32,331 nt of DNA, taken from the NCBI RefSeq assembly GCF_020055675.1, contig NZ_JAIPUS010000029.1, positions 1 to 32,331 on the forward strand, written 5' to 3'. Source of the DNA: Marivita sp. Its GTDB lineage: Bacteria > Pseudomonadota > Alphaproteobacteria > Rhodobacterales > Rhodobacteraceae. This document shows positions 25,271 to 32,331 of this stretch, one piece after another. The position numbers and the translations under genes are program-made. Positions within the stretch are counted from its first letter, which is position 1; each line of letters begins with the position of its first letter. The notes under the pieces are model-generated. The model made no database searches, was not told the DNA's origin, and saw nothing but the letters and a program-made list of their open reading frames with translations.

Positions 25271-25933
25271 TTACTTCGATGCCAGTTCTTTGGCCTGTTC
25301 GATCCAGCCTTCACGCTCGATCCGGCCCTTGAACGACAATTTCTCGCCGAATTCTTCGACATCTGCATCCGTCCATGCTGCGATCTGGGCAAAGGACGTG
25401 ACCCCTGCCTCGTGCAGCTTTTTCTCGAGCGCCGGACCAACACCCGACAGCAGCTTGAGATCGTCAGAGCCGGCAGCGGCTTGCGGCGCGGCGGCCTTCT
25501 TTTGAGCCTTGGGGGCCGCAGACTTTTCGGCCTTCGGCGCCGCAGACGCCGTCGGGCCGGCGGCAGACGCGACACCGGAGCCTGCACCGACCGCGGCTTT
25601 GACGCCGGAGGTGTCCGCGCCGGAGTCGAGGATATCGGTCACCCGCAGCAGCGTCAGCTTCTGACGGTGACCCACGGTCCGCTTGGAACTGTGCTTGCGG
25701 CGCCGCTTGACGAAGTTGATGACCTTTTCACCCTTGATCTGGTCGACCACCTCGGCCTGCACGGCTGCGCCGTCAACCAATGGCGCGCCAACGACGACCT
25801 GGTCGCCACCGACCATCAGAACATCATTGAATTGTACCTTTTCGCCGGCATCCGCCGCCAGCTTTTCAACGCGCAGCATATCGCCCGATTGGACCCTGTA
25901 CTGCTTGCCGCCGGTTTTCATCACCGCGAACAT
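25271..25933 (-). CDS. rplU: 50S ribosomal protein L21 with C-terminal HhH extension
   Basis: 220 residues, about double the usual L21. Residues 1-about 103 are canonical L21 (MFAVMKTGGKQYRV, VINFVKRRRKHSSKRTVGHRQ). Residues about 104-155 are an Ala/Lys/Pro-rich linker. Residues about 156-220 form a helix-hairpin-helix-like domain (LKLLSGVGPALEKKLHEAGV, then FKGRIEREGWIEQAKEL). Such tails occur in related Rhodobacteraceae L21 proteins, and the same kind of domain is attached to other proteins. The extension could bind nucleic acid or rRNA; its role is not established. A strong promoter lies about 150 bases upstream. Confidence 0.95.
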   Translation of the reverse strand: MFAVMKTGGKQYRVQSGDMLRVEKLAADAGEKVQFNDVLMVGGDQVVVGAPLVDGAAVQAEVVDQIKGEKVINFVKRRRKHSSKRTVGHRQKLTLLRVTDILDSGADTSGVKAAVGAGSGVASAAGPTASAAPKAEKSAAPKAQKKAAAPQAAAGSDDLKLLSGVGPALEKKLHEAGVTSFAQIAAWTDADVEEFGEKLSFKGRIEREGWIEQAKELASK

Positions 25934-26080
25934 CGTGTCTTTTCCTTTATCATCCGCGTCCTGTGGCCCCGGTCGCCCGGTGTTTCGTGGGGTACCCCGC
26001 CTCGGACAGCGCGTCCCGCCAGGGACGTCAGTGCCATAAAAACAAAAGGCGGGACAAAAGCCCCGTCTTCAGATGCACGG
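25934..26080 (-). promoter_or_regulatory. rplU 5' leader region
   Basis: About 140 bases lie between the predicted transcription start and rplU. A six-base-pair hairpin (26012-26017 with 26022-26027) is visible in it. L21 leaders that regulate rplU-rpmA are known in other phyla, but I see no recognisable motif linking this one to them. Confidence 0.35.
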
Positions 26081-26109
26081 CTTATGCGGCGCGCGGGCCA
26101 CCGTGTCAA
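26081..26109 (-). promoter_or_regulatory. Strong sigma-70-type promoter of rplU-rpmA
   Basis: On the minus strand a perfect TTGACA (26104-26109) and CATAAG (26081-26086) are separated by exactly 17 bases. It points toward rplU, with the expected start near 26074. This is the best housekeeping promoter in the window. Confidence 0.75.
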
Positions 26110-26131
26110 TGCCCTTTCGGACACATCCCCC

Positions 26132-26154
26132 TCTTCTTTGGTTTCCAAATATCC
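26132..26154 (+). repeat. Dispersed motif, divergent copy 3
   Basis: CTTCTTTGGTTTCCAAATATCCC resembles the motifs in the purC-purS and proB-proA gaps (shared CTTCT...TTTCCAAATAT core). It sits next to a strong hairpin pair. Confidence 0.4.
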
Positions 26155-26163
26155 CAAGGGGGT

Positions 26164-26217
26164 GTGGGGGGACAGCGTCCCCCCACCCGGTCGGATCGCG
26201 CAGCGATCCGAGACCGG
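26164..26217 (-). terminator. Double hairpin after the DUF2059-like gene
   Basis: Two strong inverted repeats follow the gene at 26220-27041: 26187-26217 (an outer CCGGT/ACCGG around CGGATCGC and GCGATCCG) and 26164-26186 (GTGGGGGGAC and GTCCCCCCAC with a three-base loop). No T-tract follows. Probable terminator, and it insulates the rplU promoter. Confidence 0.65.
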
Positions 26218-26219
26218 CC

Positions 26220-27041
26220 CTAAAGCTCCTGCACCTGCATTTCCCGCGCGACGGCCCGTCCCAGCGCATAGGAAATATCGTCATACATCTTGTTGAACCC
26301 GGCAAAAAGCGCACGGTTCAGCGCGCTGCCGTCATCCGTGCGCGACAGGTCGGTGTAGTCGTCGACCACGCCCTCATCGAGCGGGCGATACGCCAACAAA
26401 AGGAACGCATGGACCCATTCGCGCGTGTCCTGTCGTGTTTCCTCTTCGGAGGACCACACCTGGGCCAGAATATCGGATTCGGTCATCTGCAAGGCGCCGC
26501 CCTCCACCATGCCAAGGTAGAACATGAAATTGGCGTTCAGCGACCCGACGAGATTCGCCTCGACCAGGTCATTGGCATCGACGAAGTCGGAGATTGCCTC
26601 CAGGGTTTCAGACCCGCTGTCCTCGAGATCGCGAAAAGCGGCGCGCGCCGCGTCCTCGATCTCCTGGTCACGCATCGCGTCCCGCGCGCTCAACTCGAGC
26701 TTGACGATCTCCCGGCCGGCTTCGGACCGAAAGAACGCCAGCAATGGCGCTGTGTCGGCGTCTCCGAATTCCTCGGCGAACCCGTCGCGCACCGTGGCCA
26801 ACATCCGGTCTTCGTCGTAAATCCGTTCGATGGTGGCCTGCCAGGAGTCGGTCGCTCCGCCGGGCACCATGTCCTGTGCAAGCGTGTCGCCATACGCAAC
26901 GCCCTCGTTGCGCATGATATCGACGATCTCCGGCACACCCAATGCGTCCAGCAGGTCATCGGTCGGGGCGGCCATCGCGGGGAACGTGGCGCCAAACGTG
27001 CCAAGCCCCATTGCCACTGCTGCGATCAAGTGTCGAACCAT
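26220..27041 (-). CDS. Exported DUF2059-like protein
   Basis: 273 residues from the ATG at 27041, which has GGAGAG four bases upstream; a longer frame upstream is open but unsupported. Residues 1-24 are a signal peptide ending FPAMAAP. The mature protein is acidic and helical, with DDLLDALGVPEIVDIMRNEG and FADEF-like FAEEFGDADTAPLLAFFRSEAGREIV, the latter resembling the DUF2059 motif (FYxTPxGxxI-like segment). A periplasmic location is likely. No catalytic residue or partner is evident, and DUF2059 has no established general function. Confidence 0.75.
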   Translation of the reverse strand: MVRHLIAAVAMGLGTFGATFPAMAAPTDDLLDALGVPEIVDIMRNEGVAYGDTLAQDMVPGGATDSWQATIERIYDEDRMLATVRDGFAEEFGDADTAPLLAFFRSEAGREIVKLELSARDAMRDQEIEDAARAAFRDLEDSGSETLEAISDFVDANDLVEANLVGSLNANFMFYLGMVEGGALQMTESDILAQVWSSEEETRQDTREWVHAFLLLAYRPLDEGVVDDYTDLSRTDDGSALNRALFAGFNKMYDDISYALGRAVAREMQVQEL

Positions 27042-27142
27042 CGAACTCTCCGTCATCTCTTTGGCCATACCTATGTCGAAGCCGGCGTTATTCCAACCCG
27101 ACCCGGCGTGATCGCTTTGAACGGTCGGCGGTGAAATAGAGG

Positions 27143-27171
27143 TTGCACCCGTCTGGCTCAAAAGCTAAACG
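27143..27171 (+). promoter_or_regulatory. Candidate tRNA-Ser promoter
   Basis: TTGCAC (27143-27148) and TAAACG (27166-27171) are 17 bases apart and end 20 bases before the tRNA. Each matches consensus in three of six positions, so tentative. Confidence 0.35.
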
Positions 27172-27191
27172 CGCCGTCACCAGACCCCCGC

Positions 27192-27281
27192 GGAGAGGTG
27201 CCGGAGTGGTCGAACGGGGCGGTCTCGAAAACCGTTGACCCTTCACGGGGTCCCAGGGTTCGAATCCCTGTCTCTCCGCCA
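27192..27281 (+). tRNA. tRNA-Ser(CGA)
   Basis: 90 bases including an encoded CCA. The acceptor GGAGAGG pairs with TCTCTCC (one G-U). The D-arm, an anticodon loop with CGA flanked by U33 and A37, a long variable arm of the serine type (GACCCTTCACGGGGTC) and the T-loop GGTTCGAATCC are all present. Its 3' end is the attachment site for the element that begins at 27282, whose integrase gene starts 68 bases further on. Confidence 0.97.
27262..27281 (+). other. Probable attL core in the tRNA-Ser 3' end
   Basis: The integrase gene follows directly and reads away from the tRNA, the usual layout for elements that recombine into a tRNA 3' end and restore it. The matching attR should lie to the right of the window and repeat the T-arm/acceptor 3' sequence. 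Exact core ends cannot be set without it. Confidence 0.55.
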
Positions 27282-27348
27282 TTTCCTTCTAAATCAGCGA
27301 CTTAAGAGTTGGGCAGGCAAGTGCGACACAAAGTGGAGCACCACGCCC

Positions 27349-28917
27349 ATGAAACTGTCCGCCTTCCTTTCGCCGTCGCGCCACGGGGTCTACTATTTCC
27401 GCTGGCCCTTGCCTTCCCCAGACCGCCAAAGCCGCCGCACCGTCAGGATTTCCCTTCGCACTAAGTGCCCAGATCGGGCTGGCGATCTTGCCCGTCATCT
27501 TGCATCATGCGGGCGATTGGTTCGGGATAACAAGGCATTGGCTAGGCTCAGGCAAGACGAGATGCGCGAGATGGTGCGAAGCTACTTCGCGGCTTCGCTG
27601 GACGCGTATGTCGAGAAGCTGAACGATACCGGCCTGCCGGATCGGTCCCTTAACGCCCTGCGCCAAGAGCTAGCCGCCCATGAGGACGCCGCAGAGCGCC
27701 ACGACGATCTTTCGGACCTGTTCCTTGACCCGGACGCTTTCCGGGCCTCAGCGGGCCTAACAGACGCTCAGTGGGCCGAGAACGAGCCATCCCTGCGCCA
27801 AGAGATGCGCAAGGCCCGCCGGGACCAGATCAAAGCCATTCTGAGCGCCGCTGAGAGCCTTGAAGGCTATTCCTTCAGCGAGCCTGCCCAGACAGCGCCA
27901 ATGCCATCACAGACCCGCTCAGCGTCTCTGAGCGCGGCCATCGCAGATTTCAAAGCCGAGCATGGGCCGCAATGGTCTCAGGAGATGCGGAACAAGGCCG
28001 ATGCTTACCTTGCTCTGCTGGTGGAGCATTTCGGACCGGACCGCCCGATGGACCAGATCAGCCGCCAAGACGCCGCTGACATGAAGAAGCTGGTGCAAGC
28101 CCTGCCCGCCAACCGCAAGACCAAGCCCGAAACCCGCGACCTGAGTTTGCAGGACGCCATCGCCGTTCCCGGCTTGCCCAAGATGGGCGTGAAGACCGTC
28201 AACAGTTACATCGACATGTTCCGCCGCTTCTGGGACTGGGCCGAAAAGCATGGCCGCGCGCCTGAGAAGCTGTTTGTCGATATGAAGGTAAAGGCGCGAA
28301 AGCAGGCCGAGGAAGGACGCAAGACCTTCTCGCAGGCCCAGACGCGGCTACTTCTGCAAGAGTTGACCGAGAACCCATCCGGGCTTGTGAAGTCAGCAGA
28401 ATACAAGTGGTTTACGCTGCTTGCGCTCTATACTGGCGCAAGACGCCGCGAGATCGCTCAACTATTCCTGACAGACATCCGGCAGGAAGGTGACATCTGG
28501 TATATCGACATCAACGATGATGGTGAGCGAAAGAGCCTCAAGACACCGGCAGCAAAGCGTCGTGTGCCCATCCACTCCGAGTTAATCCGACTTGGTTTTC
28601 TTGAATGGGTGCAATCCCTACCGCGCCAAGAGCGTCTGTTCATGTCCTTCTCATATAACGAAAAAGAAGGATTTGGCCGTAATCCGGGGCGATGGTTCGG
28701 CACCTTCCTTAACCGGCTAGGAATGAAAGAACCGGGCTTGGTCCTTCACAGTTTCCGTCACACGATGATAACGCGACTTGCGCAGGCTGGCGTCCATGAG
28801 CCTCTGTATCAGGACATCGTGGGCCATGAACGCGAGGGCGTGGCACAACAGGTTTATTTCAAGGAAGGCCATACGCTGGCGCAGAAGCAAGAAGCCCTTG
28901 AGAAGTTTCATCCTTGA
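27349..28917 (+). CDS. int: Tyrosine recombinase (site-specific integrase)
   Basis: 522 residues from the ATG at 27349, with GGAG upstream; the frame is open through the tRNA and is not used there. The N-terminus KLSAFLSPSRHGVYYFRWPLP is typical of the DUF6538-bearing integrases of proteobacterial islands. A SAM-like core-binding domain follows (about 200-320). The catalytic domain shows Arg in YTGARRREIAQL, HSFRHT (His and second Arg), GHER and a likely nucleophile Tyr in QQVYF near the C-terminus. It should catalyse integration and excision at tRNA-Ser(CGA). No excisionase was found in the window. Confidence 0.93.
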   Translation: MKLSAFLSPSRHGVYYFRWPLPSPDRQSRRTVRISLRTKCPDRAGDLARHLASCGRLVRDNKALARLRQDEMREMVRSYFAASLDAYVEKLNDTGLPDRSLNALRQELAAHEDAAERHDDLSDLFLDPDAFRASAGLTDAQWAENEPSLRQEMRKARRDQIKAILSAAESLEGYSFSEPAQTAPMPSQTRSASLSAAIADFKAEHGPQWSQEMRNKADAYLALLVEHFGPDRPMDQISRQDAADMKKLVQALPANRKTKPETRDLSLQDAIAVPGLPKMGVKTVNSYIDMFRRFWDWAEKHGRAPEKLFVDMKVKARKQAEEGRKTFSQAQTRLLLQELTENPSGLVKSAEYKWFTLLALYTGARRREIAQLFLTDIRQEGDIWYIDINDDGERKSLKTPAAKRRVPIHSELIRLGFLEWVQSLPRQERLFMSFSYNEKEGFGRNPGRWFGTFLNRLGMKEPGLVLHSFRHTMITRLAQAGVHEPLYQDIVGHEREGVAQQVYFKEGHTLAQKQEALEKFHP

Positions 28918-28930
28918 TTTGAGCGCGACG

Positions 28931-28962
28931 ATAACGGCAGGCGTGCGATTGTCTGCCGTTAT
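28931..28962. terminator. Hairpin between convergent int and res
   Basis: ATAACGGCAG and CTGCCGTTAT enclose a 12-base loop, 14 bases after the integrase stop. Convergent position suggests termination of one or both genes; the T-content after the stem on the plus strand is low. Confidence 0.5.
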
Positions 28963-29030
28963 TTGCCCCGGTAATGGGGGAACCATGGTATAAACCGCCA
29001 ATCCCGCAGATATAGACAAACAGGGTCGCG

Positions 29031-31685
29031 CTATGCGTCCAGCACCTCGGTCTCGAACGCCGCTTTGAAGTCGGTATTGGTCTGCCCCGTCTCATTGAAG
29101 AATGGCAGTCCAAGAACGTTATAGTGCCGGCCTTGGAAAACCGTTTCAAGTCGGGCCTTGGCTTTCACTTGCGCAAGGAAGTCCTGCTTCCAGTCGTTTT
29201 GCGGGCGTAACTGGTCGCCCTTGGGTTCGATGAATAGCTGCAAGATCGTGCTGGCTTCCTCGCCCTTCTTCCTCAGAAACAGAACGAAGTCGGGTTCAAA
29301 GGCGCGTCCGGTGTCGAAGTCGTACAGCTTCACCGCCTTCTCATTCCGCAGCAGGTAGAAGTCGTCATAGATACCGCGCAACCGGGCTTCCTGATCGTGC
29401 AAGTATTTGATGAAGTGCTTTTCCTGATCCGTGCCATAGCTGTCGTCATAGGCGTGCCAGTCCTTGCTGCTCAGGTCGATCTGGTCCAGCCCCGGCACGT
29501 TGCTTTCGGTCCAGCTTAGCCCGGTCTCGCCTTCGATCCGCAGTTTCAGCACCTTGTCGGTGAAGCGGTCCTTGATGGGATAGGGCTTGAAGTCCGTGGT
29601 GCCGATATACTCGACGCTTTCGCGTTTCACGCCGCTTTCGATCTGGTGCAGGACGTATTGCGCGATGTCCAGCTTTTGCCGCGCGGTCAGGTTGTCCAAG
29701 TCATCGGGCAAGCCGCGCACGCTCACTGTCACGCCGCCCAGATAGGTGTCAGAGGTGACAAACTGCGAGGCGCTGGCGAGTTGCGGGAAATAGGTCCGCA
29801 AGTTGGCGAAGTGGAAGAAGTCGTTGGCGTCCATCGCGAAGCCAAGAATGGCCTTGCCAAAACCGGCCAGCTTGAAGTCTCGGGACACGGGTTCCTTGCT
29901 GGACGGCTTTGACTTCGCTCGCTCATCGCCAAAGGCAGAGGCTTCCGTCACCCGGCCTGTCATCAGGTTGGGATAGGTGAACGGGCCTTCGATCTTGTAG
30001 GCGTCCAGCCCGGCCACACCGTCGCGCGGGTTGCGCATCCGATCATTCGTCCAGACGTATTCCCTCACATATAGGGAGGTTTGCTTGAAACTGTCCTTGA
30101 GCCGCAGCCGCACCGTCCGGGCCGTGTCGTCCAGCATCCCAGTTTCGCGCAGGGCGTTGCGGATGTCTTGGATGTACTTGGGGTTGTGGGAACAGTGGTA
30201 GTGCAGTTCCTCCAAGATGCGCAGGGGCGTGTCCACGGCGCTGTCGTACTTGCGCTTTTCCCGCGCCGCGTCGGGCTGGTCTGGGGCCATGAACGGAAAG
30301 TACCGCGCCCCGCGCCCGATCAACTGCGCCTCGGCCATCGTGGTCTTGCCCACTTTGTTGGCCTTGCCGTCGCGGGTGTCATAAAGGCGCACGATGTCGA
30401 ACAGGTTCAGCACGTCCCAGCCTTCGTTCAGCTTATCGACGGCAAAGATCACCCGTATCTCGTTGTCGCGGTCCTCCAAGGCGTTGAGTTCTATCTGTCT
30501 GTTTTCCAAATCCTTGGTATCATTGACATTCACCACCTTCTCGGGAGCGAAGTCGCCTTTTAGCTCACGGGCGAAATCTGCTGCGCTCATGGCGCGTTCA
30601 TCCATGATGAAGTCAAAGGCTTTGGTGAGGGTCTCATCGTCCGCAGACGCTGCCCTCAGCGCCTCAAGGCGTTCTCCGGTCAAGCCCTCAATCAGCTTAT
30701 GGAAAGCCAACTGGTTCTCCATTGAAAAAGGTGCGTCTCCCTTTTTGGATTGATTGACGTACCGCGACTTCATCAGGATCACAGGCTTGCAGTGCAGCCC
30801 ATGCGCCTCGGCCACTTTGCGCCGATACTGGCTAAGGACCACTGCTTGCAGCATTCGCTCGACGGGCGGCAAATCGGCCTGCCGCAACTCGATGTCCTTG
30901 GAATAGCCGTCCTTGCGAAACTGCTTCAGGTCGTAGTCGTACAATATCTTGTCGGCATACTTCGCCCGGATCGCGTCGTTGGTCAGGTCCACGGTCGCGG
31001 TAAACTCCAACAGTATGTTCTCGGGATGCTGGCGGGATATCTGAGATACCGTGCCTTCCCAACTGAGCCGTTCCGCCGCCTCGTCCTTGGTCAGCTTGTC
31101 CTTTGTCTTGGTCTCGGCGTTCAGGTGGTGCGCCTCGTCCGAGATCATCACCACCTTGTAGTCTCGGAAATCTTCGATGGTGACGGAGTTTTCCTTTGGC
31201 TCCGTCATACGTCGGTGCAGCCCCTGAATGGTGGTGAAGTGAATGTTGATCGCGTCCATGTTCACCGCGTCGAAGGTATCAACTTCGCGGATGTCCACGG
31301 GCTTGTCGTCAATCCGCACACTGGGCGCGAACAGGTGCTTGGCCGATGCGGGGTTGAGGAAGTTTTCCTTGGTCTTCTCGATGATCTGGGCGGAGTTCAC
31401 GAAGAACAGGAAGTTGCGATAGCCGCGCCGGTACAGGTCCAGGATCAGCGCCGCCATCAGCACCGTCTTGCCGCTGCCAGTGGCCATGTGGAACAGCAGG
31501 TGCGGGGCCTTGGGCCGCGCCTCGTACTTGTCGATGTAGAACAGCCAGCGTTCCAGCGCAGTGCGTTGGTAGGGGCGCAGTTCGATCTTGGGCGCGAGGT
31601 TGCCGGTGATGTCCTCGGGGATGTCGGCCTTGAGCGCCCCGTACTTGGCCAGCGCGTCAAACTCTTGGGTAAGCGTCTGGCTCAT
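29031..31685 (-). CDS. res: Type III restriction endonuclease subunit Res
   Basis: 884 residues. SF2 helicase motifs are in order: Walker A MATGSGKTVLM (near 69), DEAH in ISDEAHHLN (near 188), motif III LEFTATVDLTND (near 228), and motifs V/VI FAVDKLNEGWDVLNL and QLIGRGARYFP (near 420-470). A C-terminal nuclease domain has the PD-(D/E)xK pattern in FEPDFVLFL followed by LFIEPKGD. Res needs Mod to recognise DNA, and uses ATP to communicate between two inversely oriented sites. The ATG overlaps the Mod stop by four bases (ATGA). The motifs look intact. Confidence 0.93.
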   Translation of the reverse strand: MSQTLTQEFDALAKYGALKADIPEDITGNLAPKIELRPYQRTALERWLFYIDKYEARPKAPHLLFHMATGSGKTVLMAALILDLYRRGYRNFLFFVNSAQIIEKTKENFLNPASAKHLFAPSVRIDDKPVDIREVDTFDAVNMDAINIHFTTIQGLHRRMTEPKENSVTIEDFRDYKVVMISDEAHHLNAETKTKDKLTKDEAAERLSWEGTVSQISRQHPENILLEFTATVDLTNDAIRAKYADKILYDYDLKQFRKDGYSKDIELRQADLPPVERMLQAVVLSQYRRKVAEAHGLHCKPVILMKSRYVNQSKKGDAPFSMENQLAFHKLIEGLTGERLEALRAASADDETLTKAFDFIMDERAMSAADFARELKGDFAPEKVVNVNDTKDLENRQIELNALEDRDNEIRVIFAVDKLNEGWDVLNLFDIVRLYDTRDGKANKVGKTTMAEAQLIGRGARYFPFMAPDQPDAAREKRKYDSAVDTPLRILEELHYHCSHNPKYIQDIRNALRETGMLDDTARTVRLRLKDSFKQTSLYVREYVWTNDRMRNPRDGVAGLDAYKIEGPFTYPNLMTGRVTEASAFGDERAKSKPSSKEPVSRDFKLAGFGKAILGFAMDANDFFHFANLRTYFPQLASASQFVTSDTYLGGVTVSVRGLPDDLDNLTARQKLDIAQYVLHQIESGVKRESVEYIGTTDFKPYPIKDRFTDKVLKLRIEGETGLSWTESNVPGLDQIDLSSKDWHAYDDSYGTDQEKHFIKYLHDQEARLRGIYDDFYLLRNEKAVKLYDFDTGRAFEPDFVLFLRKKGEEASTILQLFIEPKGDQLRPQNDWKQDFLAQVKAKARLETVFQGRHYNVLGLPFFNETGQTNTDFKAAFETEVLDA

Positions 31686-32331
31686 TGGTCCAGCCCATAG
31701 AATGAGCGGGTCGCGCGGGCGTCCTCGTCCGAGATGTCAAAGTCCGCATCGCCAAGGGAGCCGAGATTGACATAGAGGTGGTTGGCATCAAGGCAGTCCA
31801 TCAACACGCGCTTGGCGTCGTCCAATGGAAGGGCCGCGAAGTCGTCGGTGTCGAAGGCGCTCAGGTCCACGTCATAGCGCAGGTATCCGGTGGCCTGCAT
31901 GTCGGCATGGATGGTTTGCAGCGTGGCCATGTCCGGGGCTGCTTCGATCCGGTCGGCAAAATCCGAGTTGGAGGCCGCAAGTTCGGCATAGACAAATGAT
32001 CCGCCGCCTTTCCATTCGACGGCTTTGGAAATGCCGCCCTGTTCGCCTTCAATGACTTTTTTGAGGCGCGACATGGGAAAGTCCTGCACATAGTCCATCT
32101 GCTCGATACCAAGCCATTGACGCTTCATCTTGGTGGCAGCGGCAGCCGTGGTCCCAGTTCCGGCGAAAAAGTCGAGAACCACGTCTCCTTCGTCAGTTGA
32201 TATTTGAAGAATGCGGCGGAGATTTGGTTCTAGACTTTTTCGCTTCATCTTGGCAGCAGTGGCAGCCGTGGTCCCAGTTCCGGCGAAAAAGTCTAGAACC
32301 AAATCTTCGCCGCCTTCTTCAAATATCGACT
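31682..32331 (-). CDS. mod: Type III DNA methyltransferase subunit Mod, C-terminal part, 5' end outside window
   Basis: Only the last 216 codons lie in the window; the frame is open to the right edge. It contains the motif I FAGTGTT (S-adenosylmethionine binding) of beta-class methyltransferases, followed by KMKRQWLGIEQMDYV and the C-terminal EWKGGGSFVYAEL typical of type III Mod. Motif I occurs twice, 40 codons apart, at about 32147-32167 and 32267-32287. The upstream copy lies in SIFEEGGEDLVLDFFAGTGTT and the downstream in ILQISTDEGDVVLDFFAGTGTT. One copy is normal for the family, so either the gene carries an in-frame duplication or the sequence at this edge is misassembled. DPPY and the target recognition domain lie outside the window. 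Confidence 0.85.
   Translation of the reverse strand, partial: SIFEEGGEDLVLDFFAGTGTTAATAAKMKRKSLEPNLRRILQISTDEGDVVLDFFAGTGTTAAAATKMKRQWLGIEQMDYVQDFPMSRLKKVIEGEQGGISKAVEWKGGGSFVYAELAASNSDFADRIEAAPDMATLQTIHADMQATGYLRYDVDLSAFDTDDFAALPLDDAKRVLMDCLDANHLYVNLGSLGDADFDISDEDARATRSFYGLDQ
32121..32301. repeat. Direct repeat in mod, 61-bp units 120 bp apart
   Basis: 32121-32181 and 32241-32301 agree at 57 of 61 positions and are offset by exactly 120 bp (40 codons), so the reading frame is kept. Three differences lie close together near the start of the unit and one near its end. The unit encodes motif I of the methyltransferase. Confidence 0.9.
32195..32331. repeat. 49-bp inverted repeat in mod at the window edge
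   Basis: 32195-32243 and 32283-32331 are inverted copies that agree at 46 of 49 positions, with a 39-bp spacer (13 codons). The right arm ends exactly at the last base given, so it may continue beyond. It overlaps the direct repeat. Confidence 0.88.

Noticed and set aside
30750-31700. Plus-strand open frame opposite res
   Set aside because: Shadow of the helicase domain; no homology-like motifs.

Overview
The window looks like a chromosomal segment of an alphaproteobacterium of the Rhodobacteraceae (Roseobacter group). The basis is the high G+C core, a ribosomal protein L21 with a long Ala/Pro/Lys linker and helix-hairpin-helix tail, a DUF1476 (F1-ATPase inhibitor zeta) gene beside purC, the order rplU-rpmA-GNAT-obg-proB-proA, and a two-gene bacterial saccharopine module. 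Species cannot be named from the sequence alone.

Layout. (1) 1-1890: a visibly AT-richer accessory stretch with four small minus-strand genes of unknown function. It ends at a tRNA-Leu that keeps only its 5' half. (2) 2083-3908: a predicted type I-secreted RTX/DUF4214 protein gene with a strong Shine-Dalgarno and a perfect 16-bp palindrome upstream. (3) 3909-4951: a DedA/YqaA-like membrane protein translationally overlapping dsbB. (4) 5065-7588: an Lrp/AsnC regulator divergent from arginase and ornithine cyclodeaminase, a route from arginine through ornithine to proline. (5) 7668-10770: a DctB/DctD-type two-component system whose regulator lacks the sigma-54 contact loop. (6) 10839-12588: purC-purS-purQ. 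(7) 12810-16239: zeta subunit, a histidine phosphatase-like protein, and a lysine-saccharopine operon. (8) 16319-20757: purB, a DUF6314 protein, a small Cys-rich exported protein, a fliG with no flagellar neighbours, and an unpartnered ABC ATPase. (9) 20839-25933: the minus-strand block rplU, rpmA, GNAT, obg, proB, proA, with a clear promoter at 26081-26109. (10) 26220-27041: an exported DUF2059-like protein. (11) 27192-27281: an intact tRNA-Ser(CGA). (12) 27282-32331: an integrative element starting at the 3' end of that tRNA, with a tyrosine recombinase followed by a type III restriction-modification system (Res complete, Mod cut off by the window edge).

The core is thus framed by two tRNA-associated accessory regions. 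The most unusual signals are: the repeat architecture inside the mod gene at the right edge (an in-frame 120-bp-period duplication of methyltransferase motif I, plus 49-bp inverted arms); the DctD-like regulator without a GAFTGA loop; triple palindrome modules at two convergent gene junctions; the L21 fusion; and the half tRNA-Leu at the left island boundary. I did not find a system that I can defend as wholly new.
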